Assembly: GCA_964058845.1 (NCBI GenBank)
Contig: CAXKVR010000121.1
Location: forward strand, 1 to 64,000
Length of the DNA stretch: 64,000 bases
Origin: Carex sylvatica
Taxonomy: Eukaryota > Streptophyta > Magnoliopsida > Poales > Cyperaceae
Direction of reading: 5' to 3'
Positions 1 through 14,200 of this stretch are shown here, piece by piece. A program made the position numbers and the translations under genes. Every line of letters begins with the position of its first letter. Position 1 is the stretch's first letter. Under the pieces are notes generated by a model that worked only from the letters and a program-made list of their open reading frames with translations, was not told the DNA's origin and made no database searches.

Positions 1-33
1 GCACACTTGAGTAATTGCTCCAAATGCAGTCTC

Positions 34-1500
<1,467 letters not shown>

Positions 1501-1613
1501 CTGAAAATGAATACTTAAAAATCAGAATTGATTAACAAACATAATCCATCTTTATACCCTATCTTGGTAGACTTATTCAACCTTCTTGACAAAGTTTATG
1601 ATAGACCATTTGG

Positions 1614-3511
1614 CAGGGGCGGAACCAGGATTTGAATATAGGGGAGCTAAATATCATTTTTTTTTTTTAATTATAACACAAAATCTTCCACTATTTGAGT
1701 TTATAAAAAGATACAATAAATCACTAGCATCAACAAAATACCATGTCTATCAAAACTAAATTAAAAACATGAAATTCATATTTTATTTAAATTTCTACCT
1801 ATGATTTCCTAAAAAAATCAAATTCAACAATAATCTTATATGTGTACAAATTATACATAAAAAAATAAATTATCATTTTTTATCTCAAAATTACAATAAA
1901 TTATAATTTAAAAAAAAAATACAAACCTCAATTAAAATTAAATTTCGCAGCTCTTCTTTAACTTTGTTTTTGTTTTCTAAATTTCTTCATATGTTGTTGG
2001 ATTTCGCCCCTCTTCAAAAATTGATTAATTTTTTTTTTTTTTGGTGAACTGAAAGAGCTAAAGAGATACTCTATCGCTCAATGGGATTTCTTTCTTTCAA
2101 ACATTCAATGACATTTTCTTTTTTTCTTCAAACAATTAACTTTTCAAATTCCAGCAAGAAGCCAAGAAGTTGTCTATTTTTCAGTGTTATTAAAATTGGT
2201 CGGACCGTCAGTTTAACTGAAAAAACCCGGAACCAGAGGTCATTCTAAGTTGATTGGTTCTATAATAGGATCGGAAATGCACTCAAACTAGTCAAAACCG
2301 GATTTATTGACTGGTTTTTTAAGAATCCAGTAAACTATTCGGTAAAAAAAAATGGCTTGAATTAGATTTTTTTCCTTCGCTTTATGGCTTCTTCAAATCC
2401 CCCCCTTCTCTTCTCTCACAAAAATAACAAAAATACATAAATATCTAGAGAGATTGATGGAATTGAGCAAAATTATATTAATCTAATTTTGGTTGCGAGA
2501 CTGCAAAACGAGTTTTCGTCGAAGATTATCCTTTGAGCTCTTTCTTAAAGGTTCTCAACTTCTCATTCAACCTTTCCATCAGTGATCTATGGAATTAGCT
2601 GCGAGGCACATCTTTTTTTGGATCTAGCTTGTTTATATTCTCACGTCCAATTGTATTTTTCATCTAGTATGGTTGTAACGGAAGCTGAAATGCTAATATT
2701 TGATTTACATTTATTTGAATAGTGTATTGCCCTCAAGGTGTTTGATAAAATGATTAAATCAATATTTCTCTTTTATTTTGTGAAATAATGAGTTTATTAT
2801 GATTTTTACACTAAGCATGAACTTAAGTAAAAGTCTACATGAGAATTTGGAATGCTTTTCGTGGGCAAGTTGGAATTAATGTATATATGTGCCATTGTTT
2901 GTCTCTTGTTGGAACTTGTATGTAGAAGTATAAAGTTTTTCAACTATGCAATTAAAAATACAGGCTGTGTAGTGTAGCCCAATTTATTCAGTTGATTTAA
3001 AGATTAACTATCTTTTCAAATTCAATCGAATCATTGATTTGTACAGTCATCGTATAGTATATTACTCACTGTATGTGTGAATTTTCGTCAAAATTATGTA
3101 ACAATATGTTTAATTAATTATATATATATTTTTTCATATCTAATAAATATCTATCTAGTACATAATTATTTTAAAAATCATCGATTAAATCGGTTGATCC
3201 ATTAGTCCGACCAGTAAACCATTGATCCGAAGCTTTACCGGGTTGATGTCCGATCCGGTTCTGATAACATAGCTATTTTTTAATATTAATGGTACGCAAA
3301 TCTAGAAGTCAAGATTGTAAATAGGAAATAAAAAAGTTAGAAGTTGCTCCTCAAATTTTATTTTTAGACCCTATAAGTTTAGAATAATATATAGGGGCTG
3401 CTATATATATGTACAAAAAAATAACATTTACATGAACTTTTATATACTTGATTAAAAAAAAAATGAAAGGGTGGCTTAGCACCGCCTAAAGAGTAATGTG
3501 TTCTGCCACTG
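1614..3511. mobile_element. hAT-like DNA transposon remnant (outer element)
   Basis: The left end reads CAGGGGCGGAACC and the right end, reverse-complemented, reads CAGTGGCAGAAC. This is the imperfect terminal inverted repeat typical of plant hAT-type elements. No transposase reading frame is present and the interior is very AT-rich. A second element at 2182-3272 is nested inside. The 8-bp flanks (CCATTTGG and ATCTCCTT) do not match, so the target duplication has decayed or one end is wrong. Confidence 0.55.
2182..3272. mobile_element. Non-autonomous hAT element, nested, with 8-bp target duplication
   Basis: The termini are imperfect inverted repeats: CAGTGTTATTAAAATTGG on the left, and CTATGTTATCAGAACCGG when the right end is reverse-complemented. 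The next bases on both sides are GGTC/GATC-rich and also pair. The insertion is bounded by a perfect 8-bp direct repeat, CTATTTTT, at 2174-2181 and 3273-3280, the size expected of hAT transposases. The interior (about 1.09 kb) has no open frame of note, so movement would have needed a transposase supplied in trans. It lies within the outer hAT-like element. Confidence 0.85.
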
Positions 3512-3583
3512 ATCTCCTTTTTAAAAAAAAAAAAACTCTAATAAATCAACTTTGAAATAATCCTCTATTGTTTTTGCTTGAAA

Positions 3584-3604
3584 CCCCCCCCCCCCCCCCC
3601 CCCC
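3584..3604 (+). repeat. Poly-C tract (21 C)
   Basis: An uninterrupted run of 21 cytosines followed shortly by a second C7 block. It is unusual in this AT-rich setting and prone to sequencing error or length change. The rest of 3512-4120 shows no gene. Confidence 0.9.
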
Positions 3605-4139
3605 ATCATCCCCCCCATTCTTAAACACATGATTGTGAATTTATAAATATTGATGTTTTTTTTCGTAAAGTGTTAGTACGAGAAAACTTATTAAGGCGCA
3701 AAATTTTATATTCTAACCGATTAGACTTATAATAATATTATTTTGAATATGACCCATTTAAGTCATTAAGCTCATTTAATCCGGTGAAATAACAATGTAT
3801 GGTTATGCTTGGTGGTGAAAAAAGAATTGAAGAAAATAATTCATATCACTACATATAAAGTCACATTATTTGATAGCGGGATAAAATAATGATATAAGAT
3901 TATGACCGCAACTATTATGTACGTAGCTGGAAAAAAATTTCTAAAAAAATTGATAGCACCTCCATCTATTCATTTCACAGAAATGGTAACTAAAAAATAT
4001 TCCAGCAGTAATTAATGTAATGTAAGGTATGCATACTCTTTTGGGTGCAACGTGCAATGCCATAACCCGGACAGATTTATGGATCCAGCTTCTCTCAGGT
4101 TCCGTAGAGGATCTAGTTCACTTTACAGTTTGAGATTCG

Positions 4140-4460
4140 AGTTAACGCAGTGGCAGTATTATTGGGCTTTGAGATTCGTGCCAAGTTAAAAAGAACGTTC
4201 GGATCAACTAATTGTAAAAATCTTTTCAGATAATGGAGAGGATGTGATTCGCAGATCTCTTGAATTCTCATCCTCTGAGATATCTCATATTTTGGTGACT
4301 TTTTGGAAAATCTCTACCGTTGCAGTACGTTCTACGTGAATCTCAAAGCTCAACTAATACTGCCCCCTACATCACCCCCCAATAGGCACCAGACACGTCG
4401 GTCACGCAAAATTTGAGATATCTCAGAGGATACGCACTCAGATCTCTTGCGGTGTGTAAA
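4140..4460. repeat. Paired inverted blocks (MITE-like remnant)
   Basis: Two sequence blocks occur in the order A-B-A'-B'. A (4145-4205, with GGCAGTATTATTGGGCTTTG) is inverted at 4319-4370. B (4235-4297, with ATCCTCTGAGATATCTCA) is inverted at 4408-4460. Nothing coding is seen. The layout suggests a degenerate inverted-repeat element about 0.6 kb upstream of the PRL1 leader. Confidence 0.5.
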
Positions 4461-4799
4461 AGTTGCCATTGTTTTTCTTTAGAGACTAATAAATTCACTT
4501 TAAACAGCTTAATTATAACAACTTAAATTTATTTGTCCGAATAAAAAAATCTGCATACATGTATAATTAACTGAACAGATTTGTCCATGAATAAACGGGC
4601 CGAACAGCAATTGGACAGGAATTGAACAGATTGTTATATGAATCAGGCCCAAAATTAAGTTCGGATCAGTTGACATTAAACCAACTGGGCCGAGTTTGAA
4701 CGGGCTTTAGACAGCCCGTTGAACAGTTCAGATTTGAGTCCGATCGATTCCTGTTCGAACACGACCCATCGAATAATCATTGGATCTGACTTCGACTGA

Positions 4800-5038
4800 A
4801 CCCCTCTCCCACGAGTCACGCCTCAGGGTTTCACCCAGTCGCAAACTCGCGATCGCTTCCCTCTCCGTTGCGCCGCCTCTCATCCTAGAGGCGTGCCACC
4901 CTTCCCCTCACTCCCTCTCTCTGTCTCTCTCGCTGCAACTCTCGAGGAAGCTGTGCAAACAATTCGAAGAAGTGAGAGGCGCTTCACCTTCTCCCCCGTC
5001 AAAACGCCGAAGCTAGCGCTTCACATCACACAACACAG
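4800..5038 (+). other. Probable 5' UTR exon of PRL1
   Basis: This CT-rich segment upstream of the PRL1 start ends in AACACAG followed by a donor-like GTACGG at 5039. An acceptor-like GAGCAG ends at 5522, 27 bases before the ATG. A leader intron of about 480 bp is therefore plausible. It is inferred from composition and splice motifs only; the small open frames here have no recognisable homology. Confidence 0.35.
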
Positions 5039-5549
5039 GTACGGTTCAATTTCGTTGTTGGAAGGCGACCGCCAGGGTGGCTAGAACACCGCCATCTCTA
5101 ACGGCAAAACCTGGGCTGAGAAGAGCTTGTTATCAATTTTCATCGATCTAATTTTCTGTGTATTTTGTTATCGCCTTTGGGTTTTAAGTATGTCTCCTAT
5201 GTCAATTTAAGATTTGGTATTTGGTTCAATCATAATTTTGAGAATGCGGCACAGAATAGCTTTCTTAAGTGTATACCTTTTTAATTAGTTTTTCAACTCA
5301 GTAATTTTTGCTTTTCTTGTATTTGATAAAAAGTAAACTTCATGAGAAGAACTTCTCAAATCAGCTTTTAAGCATTAAAATAACTTTATGATAAATATAA
5401 AGAAATCTAAGATGCAAGTATGTTCTTTGAAGTGTTTATTTAGCAGAATATAAATGTGCATTAGCGGTACGAGTAATAGTTAATTTGGATTGAGACTTTG
5501 AGTTAATTTTGACTTTGAGCAGAATAAGAGAGGATAGAGAGAGGGAGAG

Positions 5550-8500
5550 ATGGCGGCGCCAATGGCAGAGCTACCAGTTGAGCCCCAATCGCTGAGAAAG
5601 TTGAGCCTCAAGTCACTCAAGCGAGGCCTCGACCTCTTTGTCTCCTCTCATGGCACTTCCTTCCCTCTCGACACACAAAGGTACCTCTTATTTCTTTCTC
5701 TATACTTCCAATACGTAACACACCTCTTAATCTTAACCTACTACTAATGTTTCTTTTTTAATTTCTTTCACTCTGTTTCAGCAAAAGGATTCGAGTCAGC
5801 TATAAGGTACTTTACTTCAAATGTTGACTTCATATTTTTCCTTTCATACGGAGGATTTTTTTACTAGTATGGTGACCACCTGATAATATGAAATGTTTCT
5901 TTGTCTGTTTTCTCTTTGGTTGCATACTGGTAAATACTTATATAAGGTTTTAGGGTTAACCAGCACCACCAAAGGAGGGTAACTTGTGTTTTGTTTGTCG
6001 AATGGTTGCAGAATCAACTACTGATTATGAATTATTTTTATCAAGGCTTAGTTGTAAAGGCATGATTTGCTCGAGTTCTTACTGCTCTTGATTTGGAGTG
6101 ACTGTATAATTTGGAAATCTGATCGCATATTTATTGTTAAAAATTCAAAATTTGGGCAAAATTGCATTATCTAGAATAAGTGCAATGAGGAATCTACCTG
6201 ATGCACTGCCATACTATAAACAAATTTCAATCATTTAAACGTTAAGTCAATGGAAATGGTTACTTGATGTAGGTGACAGCTGAATATGGAGGGTTTAAAA
6301 ATTTGCCGAGTGAAGACACAAATGATAAATCCAAACATAAAACAGAGCAGTCCTCGACCCCACTAGCACTTCCAGGTAGGATACCTTTAGTCCTTTCATT
6401 TCCAGTACTAAATTATGTCTATTTTATTCAAGTTAGATTTTATAAGAAAAATGAGAATGATTTTGCTCTTACACAACAGAAATGAACAAATGTTTTCTTG
6501 TTATTATTTTTTTCTAGGCATTCCAGAAGCTAAAGGCTCTAAAAAAGAAGGGGGTCAAGGTGCTCTCGTAATGGCTCCGTCAATGCTACCAAAAGCACCG
6601 TAAGATTAAAACTCAAGCTGTCACCTTTTTATCTTAAAAGATAAATATACCGTTTGTTTGTTAAATCTAGAAATATGTCTCTTTTTTTAGAGAATTGGCC
6701 ATGCCAAGCAAAAGTTCAGCTGTCATTTCTGTGCCTGGCTCCTCAGATAGGTATTGGTTTGCTTGCCTTTTGGTATTTAATTTTATATAGAGAACTTGAT
6801 CTATGTTGACAGTTTAGTTCTAGTAAGTAAAATGTGAAAATTTAAATACCAAGTTCTTCTAGAATATTTATTGCAAAATGCATCACTGATTAATACTCAC
6901 TTAAGGGCTTAAATAATTCACTTTCTTCTTTTGAATTTAGATTTGGATCTAGTTCTGCACTGATAGAGAGAATTCCAAGTAAATGGCCTAAGCCTGTATG
7001 GCATCCTCCTTGGAAAAACTACCGGGTATGAGCCTGAAATTATTTCTTCGTTTGTAAGTTGGAATGTATCTTCAAATGTATTACTTCCTTGGATATTCTA
7101 TACCAGCATAAAACCTAACTGTTGGTTGATCTGGTTGGTACTTATAATTTATTATCAGTTGTTCTCTTCTATGTAGTGTTCCAGCAAAAGTTAGTGAAGT
7201 AACATACTTGGCCAGCACATTCTGGTATCTGGCAAAAACAGTATATTCTGAAGTGACAGTTTTGGCCTTTTTTTATGCAGCATCTTTCCTTGTCTTGACC
7301 TTTACTCAGTAATTGACCTCACTTGAATTATTTTGGGCAACATAAAAGAAAAAAAGGAAACTTGAATTGACCTCACTATGCTGGAGTTTGGTCTGTATAT
7401 ACCAGAACTTGTTTCTTCGTTTATTTAAACTGTAAACTGATCATTTAATATTTTTTTAAAGAACCAAATACTGTATTTGAATTATTATTCAGGTCATAAG
7501 CGGTCATTTAGGATGGGTAAGGTCAGTTGCATTTGATCCAAGCAATACTTGGTTTTGTACTGGGTCCGCCGACAGAACAATAAAGGTTTCATGTTAAATT
7601 AATTCATAATTTTGCATTTCATGTCTTTTAGTTTCCTTATGCTACCTACGTCTTAATTGTAAGTTTATATATGTAGATATGGGATGTTGCCTCAGGAAGA
7701 TTGAAGCTTACACTGACTGGGCATATTGAACAGATACGTGGTTAGTTCCTCGATCACACTAATAACTATCTTACTCTTTAAATGAATTTATTTTTTCAAA
7801 TTGTTAATTTTCTGAGGGGCATCTTTATGTAATTTCAGGGCTTGCGGTTAGTCAGCGCCATACATATCTATTTTCAGCTGGTGATGACAAACAAGTCAAG
7901 TGCTGGGACCTTGAACAAAACAAGGTTTGCTAATTTTTTAACTATTTATAGAAATATATCATTTGGGAGAAAGATGCTGACCACCATATATTATATTGGT
8001 TGAAAACCAAGTTCGTATAGTTGTTATCCTCTTTCGATTAAAGAACAGTGCTTTTTGCCAGTTACAAATGACATTTTACAATGTTTGCAAAAGAATACCC
8101 AACTTCTTTGAATTTGCAACAGGCACCAAACCTTCTCGATGCATATAATCACAAAACCAAACCATTAAAGGGTATATTCCGGGAAGTGATGACACACATT
8201 TTTGTCCTTAAGTTCGCTATGATATTAATTTAATAATATCCAATCAAATAAAGAAAATTTGTACGTTTGGGACTTTGTGACTTTACTTGTAGTGGTATCA
8301 TGTTAGTTGCAAATGAAATCTTTTGGGTACTGTAAACTTGAGGATTGTGTGTCAATGTTAATGTTAAATCTTTTGCAATTTCTGTGTTGTTTATTTTGCT
8401 AAAAACAGGTGATTAGGTCATATCATGGGCATCTAAGTGGGGTGTACTGCTTGGCTCTCCATCCAACAATTGATGTTTTACTCACAGGTGGCCGAGATTC

Positions 8501-9800
8501 TGTTTGCAGGGTGAGGGAGGGAGGAGTTACTGACTGAATTTTACAGTTTCTAACTAGAGTTAGTCATTCTAACTAGAGTTGCTGCTACCTTTTCAGGTTT
8601 GGGATATAAGGACAAAAGCCATGGTCTGTGCTTTGACCGGACACGATAACACTGTTTGTTCTGTTTTTGCAAGGCCAACTGTAAGAACAACAATAAACTT
8701 TATAAATCATGAGTTACTGTACCGTTTATGTATACTTAACTGTAAATCTAACCTTTGATTCCTTTCCTTGTGTAGGATCCACAAGTAGTCACTGGTTCTC
8801 ATGACACTACAATAAAGTTCTGGGATCTTGTAGCTGGTATTCATTCATTTTACTTTACTTGTTGCAACTACTTGTATTAAAAATTAATACAAGCATCTGA
8901 AGAGTACGTATGCCTTACAGCTCTTTAATTTGTAGGAAAAACAATGGCAACTCTTACACACCACAAGAAATCTGTCCGGGCTATGGCATTGCACCCAAAA
9001 GAGTATGTATGCCTTACATTACATTACTGCTGGAATTTATAATACTTTCTTTCTTTCTGCTATTTTATAATTAAGTCTTACTTATGTTGTAACATTTTTG
9101 CAGGCATGCTTTTTCATCAGCATCAGCAGACAATATAAAGAAATTTAGCCTTCCCAAAGGAGAATTTTTGCACAATATGTTGTGAGTAAAATATCTTCTT
9201 TTGTTGCCACATACCTCAATGCAAATATCTTTTTTTTTATTATTATATTTTCATTTTCTTTGGTATGTATGTATAGGTCCCAACAAAAGACGATAATTAA
9301 TTCCATGGCTGTTAATGAAGATGGAGTCTTAGCTACTGGAGGTAAATAATTATCTTACACTTACACTTACACTTACACTTACACTGTTAGTGTGTTGATT
9401 GTTATCTAAAGAGTGGCTCCTGTGCTTGCTTGATCATTTCATGATTATATTATAGGTGATAATGGAAGCTTATGGTTTTGGGATTGGAAGAGCGGCCACA
9501 ATTTCCAGCAGACACAGACCATCGTTCAGCCAGGTAATTAATTAATTAACTTTTCTATTTTCTACTTGGTAGTTTAGTTTAGTTATCTTTTCACAATATA
9601 TATTATGATTGTGATTATGATTTGTAGGATCATTGGACAGTGAGGCATGTATATATGCTTCTTCATATGACATAAGCGGGTCGAGGCTTGTTACATGCGA
9701 AGCTGATAAAACAATAAAGATGTGGAAAGAAGACATGAGTGCAACTCCTGAGACTCATCCCCTTAATTTTAGGCCACCAAAAGATTTCCGTAGATTCTAA
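5550..9800 (+). CDS. PRL1: PRL1-type WD40 protein (pleiotropic regulatory locus 1), 17 exons
   Basis: PRL1 is a nuclear WD40 protein of the Prp19/NTC (plant MAC) complex. It acts in splicing and microRNA processing, and is known as a CUL4-DDB1 substrate receptor that restrains SnRK1 kinase. Exons: 5550-5680, 5782-5806, 6273-6375, 6518-6599, 6691-6750, 6941-7025, 7493-7585, 7677-7740, 7839-7924, 8409-8510, 8597-8680, 8776-8836, 8936-9002, 9104-9181, 9277-9341, 9456-9533, 9628-9800. All have GT-AG borders and sum to 1437 nt (478 residues), close to the Arabidopsis protein length. After a basic N-terminal region ending in [14 protein letters not shown] come about seven WD repeats, for example [14 protein letters not shown] to IKIWDV. 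The repeat ending [11 protein letters not shown] carries a WDxR box typical of DDB1 binders. The protein ends in [10 protein letters not shown]. No lesion was found, so the gene looks functional. The start is the first ATG with the conserved N-terminus. Confidence 0.95.
9355..9384 (+). repeat. (TTACAC)5 microsatellite in PRL1 intron 15
   Basis: Five perfect hexamer units lie 14 bases inside the donor of the intron after exon 15. The same hexamer-like sequence recurs imperfectly in the solo LTR near 21970, probably by chance. Confidence 0.9.
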
Positions 9801-11027
9801 TATTATGTTCATTTTCTTTCTCTATTCTCTACTAAATTTTAAAATTATGTATCAAGTTTGTGATTTTGTTATTAGTACTCCTGTCAACGCTCTTAGAGTG
9901 ATTTTAAGATTTTATAGAACAGCTTCTGATTCTTCAACATAGATTAATTGTGTTTGCATGAGCGAACTTTATTTCACTTCCAGTATATTAAATATCAGAA
10001 AAATATATACAAAATAAAGGATGACATGTCAGAAATTATGCACAAACGAAAATGAGACGTATCAATAAGTTATTTATATAAAATAAAATCCATAATAACT
10101 TTGTTTAGAAAATTTACTTTTTAAATTTTAAACCTGAAGACAAGTATTAAATAAATTCAAATTATTGTACTAAATTCAAAATTCTGGTCCTAATTATCTA
10201 TTTTCGTTTCAAATTTCATCCTAAACTCATTTGTTTCAATAACCGGATTTTCATTAACATATATAATCGTTCTTTTTTTTATTTTTCATTTCTTATATAT
10301 TAATCAACATGGTACCAAGTATCAACAAGTTTATTGAGAGATCAGCAAACTTGCACTATACCAAGAGTGTTAAAAAAAAATTTGGTTAACCAGATATAAT
10401 TTTCGGTTACAAAGAGTTAAAAAATAATATGTATTAAATGGATATAATTCTCGGTTACAAACAATTTTTAAAAACTAGAAATTGGATAACTGGATATAAT
10501 TTTCGGTTACCAACAATAAAAAAAATTGGGTGATCAACCTATTTTTTTTTTTTTTTTATTTACATCTTATAAAAAAAAAATCTAGTGCATGCATTTTAAT
10601 ACCAAATAATTAGTTACAGATTCCATATATAAAAAAAATATAAAATGTAAAATGTCTTTTAGACAATAATATTATTTTTTGCCTCGGTGAACCACAACAA
10701 ACAAAAAAATTTAGACAATTATATTATTTTTAGCCTTGTTTTAACCACAATAAACAAAAAAAAAATATTGTTTTTTTAAGGAGAAACCCCTAGGTATTTT
10801 AATTGAATTAAAATTTTAAAAATTACGACGTTCAATTAGAAAATCAATAATAATATTCCAGCAAAAGTAAAAAAAGTAACTAAATAACGGCCTCCTTTAA
10901 CAAACTTAAAATAAACTATTTCAAATTAAATGATGGGGAGTCCTCCAAAGTCCAAAGTATTTATTGCTGAGTTTTAAAAGAAAACAATTAGCGTGTAATT
11001 GCAAAATTTTCTCCTCGTTTCTGACTA
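9801..11027. other. AT-rich intergenic DNA with degenerate repeats
   Basis: No gene is seen. At 10381-10530 a unit containing GGATATAATTTTCGGTTAC occurs three times with drift. At 10660-10760 a segment ending CACAATAAACAAAAAAA is duplicated. The PRL1 3' UTR and polyadenylation region should lie in the first few hundred bases. Confidence 0.5.
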
Positions 11028-11221
11028 GGGATGGCAATGAGTCGAGGTATTTTGCCAATTCCATACCTGGCCTGCATATTAAAAACTAACGGTCCGCCTG
11101 CCTGGTCTGATTTGGCGGACTTAAAAATTTAGGTCCGGCCCGCCCATGAGCTTCCCCATCATTCCTGCACCTGCCTGTCTGAGCCAATGGGCCGCCTTAC
11201 CTGGCCCGGCCCGCCTGGTCC
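11028..11221. mobile_element. Transposon remnant cut by a solo LTR
   Basis: It begins AGGGATGGCAATGAGTCG and continues through a GC-rich stretch of GGCCCGCC-like words, a composition common to small plant repeats. It is interrupted at 11221 by the solo LTR. The family is not identified. Confidence 0.35.
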
Positions 11222-14200
11222 TGTCACACCCCTAAACCAGATGGATTTAAGGTGTGATCAACCTCGCCTCGTGCTTAATTAATTATTAAGCACGCAAGTC
11301 TAATCATAAATAATAAATCAAACAACAGCAAAAGCATAATAATATAAATATCAAGCATCAGACACATAGCAGATAAATAAACATATACATACATAACATA
11401 TAATTTGATCCATCTCGGATCCAAATAACACCAACTAGAGAAGGAGATACATGATCTATCGAGCCCGTATATATAACACAGGAAATACGAGACTCGTAAA
11501 CCTAATGAAAAGCCTAACCCTAACTAAGTCAAGTGGTGTGGCCCTCGGGGACAGCTCCTAACATCTCCTGCTGCGAACCGCCAAAATCTGTACCTAAAAC
11601 CCATGAAAAAAACTTGTGGGGAACGACGAATCACCCAGTATGTAACCCAGAATTACCTCATCAGGAATTCTCTACGGTCAAAGCACTTTTATTTATAAAA
11701 TGAATACAATTTAAAATATGTACATGTGTTAACTTATATTAATATCTAATATAATTTATAATATTTTTGAATGATACCATAATGCGATTATTCTATTATG
11801 ATTATTCTATTATGCCAACATGCGGAATAAACTCAAAATAAAATCAAGGTATAGTATCGGATATAAATCAAGTCGGAATCCAGTACTCATAGCACTGTGT
11901 GCCCCAAATATAATAATAATAACAATAATATGGATTTAAGTAAATCATCCCGTGCCGTGCCAATAGGATCAAAAGATCCAAATAATATAATCCAAGGACT
12001 GTGTTCAGAGTGCAATGATACACGTTGCCTAATGACATCGAGCATTGCCTAAAGTACTAACACACTAGCCGATGATTATATCAAAAATCTGGTGTGTCAT
12101 CTGGCCTAACGATTCATCACCCAAACATATAAAATAGGAGAAATCATACAATGTATGTCGTAAAATTGTTAATCTATTCCCTCATGAGCAGGAGAGAACT
12201 CTACCGTCCGGCTAGACCAATAGGAACAACATCAAGGCTCACATCCGGCCTTATGCACCACACATGATTCTAGAAGGCTTGAGCCTAGCCCTTCGTCGAC
12301 TCGACCTTAGAATCCCGTTCTAGGCAAAGTAGCTCCTAATGTAAGGAAGAAATAAATCTCGAATCGTATCGTGCCACAAAACTCGAGAACGGAACTGCTC
12401 ACGTCAAATAGTAAAATGATCGAAAATGATACATAATCGAAATTTATACATATAATATAAATTCTAAGGCCATCTGAGAATCAAGTAACACTCAACTCAG
12501 TTGCTGTCGGGCCGTCCCATGCCAAGTGACACCGAGACGGAACGAAGTCACTCGGCCTTACTCAACTCTCACCAATGCATGCATATACACGTAAAATAAT
12601 AATAATATATTACTTTCTACAAGAAGAAGACAAACTAATAACCTAATATTCTAATAATATATAACATTACTATTTTTCAAATACAGTAAATTTGGATTTT
12701 TTCAGGATTTATGCAATTCTACCTACAGTGTAGAAAGAATAAACATGCTCTACAGTTTAATGCATCTACTTAAAATAAATAGTACAGATGTCAGGTCAGA
12801 TGGATCGACGAGTAAGAGTACATCCATGAAAAGAATAATTCAGATATTCCACACCTGAGGAGGCTAGAGTCTCTGTGACTAACCGTCAGCGTATTACAAC
12901 TAATTAGACTCTACGTTAAATTATGCTAACCCTCGCCCCAGCTAATGTGTTTTAGTAGTATTGTCGATTATTTCGAGTTTATAAAATTTACCAATTCATG
13001 TCATCGAGCTTAGCATTAATCTTAATTTATAATTTCGTCAGATATTGATCATTCACTTTGATCTTAAATAAATCCTAATTTTAATCTAACTAATTTATAT
13101 TTTATTAATTTAATTTGAAGATAAATTGCTTGTAAAAATTTAAATGTCAAATTATTTGCAAAAATAATTATTCGCAAGTTAAGGTAATTTTATACGGGTT
13201 CTAGCTAATTAACGTATTCTAATTATTTATCTACTTTGATTTATTCCAACCGGTCGAAATTCGATTTCGAAAGTTAATTTATAATTAAAAATCTCTAATG
13301 CTATATATAAAAATATATTGATTGTATAATTATTTCTAATTTCATATTTAGTTTTAATATAGTTTAGTTATTTTATATTTTAGACGTGTAATTCTATTAT
13401 AAAATTTTAAAAGTGAAGACTTAATTTAATTTACGTGTTTTCAATTATTTCTAAGTCGAGTAATTCGTTATTTTATAACTAATCTAATTCTACGCATAAT
13501 TAGTCATTTCGAATCTAAGTCAAAATAATTATTTTCGTTGCTATTTAGTTGTCCTTTATTAATTAGCAACGAGTTTTCATAAGTTTTGAAAATGTTTAAA
13601 AGAAATGTTTTTAATTTAAAAACTTATTAACAAACTTTTAATTTATTTAAAATGTGTTGAGTGTTTTAATTTGGTTTGTTTTGGAATCATACAAGTGTTC
13701 AATCAAGTTATATAGTATCTGTTCAAATTATGTTATGAGCTATCATCGAGGCATTAAGACCCTGAACGGTATAATCATTTCCCAAACTAGTTTAAGTTTA
13801 CGTAAGCATCCGATTTTAATTCGATTCCTTATAAAACTAAAACTTTTAAAAGCCGCATCTTTATCCGAAAATTACGCCGTTTGGGAGAACCCAGGTACCA
13901 TAATTAAATCTGTTAGGCCCATTTAATTAAAGGCCCAAGCCCCTTAGAATTTATTAATAAATTCAATTCGACCCAGCAGCATTAAAAGTCCAAATCAAAT
14001 TTTCTTTTTTCTAATTATTATTTCTTTGCACAAGGGCCCAAATCCCAAATATCAATTCAGCCTAATCTATACGCATGGGCCAAGCCCAAATCATAACAAT
14101 TTGCACCTTGGCCCCTGATTTTAATAAAATTTGCCAAGGTCTGCATATTTGCACAAACAACCCTGAATTTATGTTATTTACACTTTGATCCCTGTCAAGT

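Noticed and set aside
1606..3519. Target duplication for the outer hAT-like element
   Set aside because: The 8-bp flanks CCATTTGG and ATCTCCTT do not match; only the terminal repeats support it.
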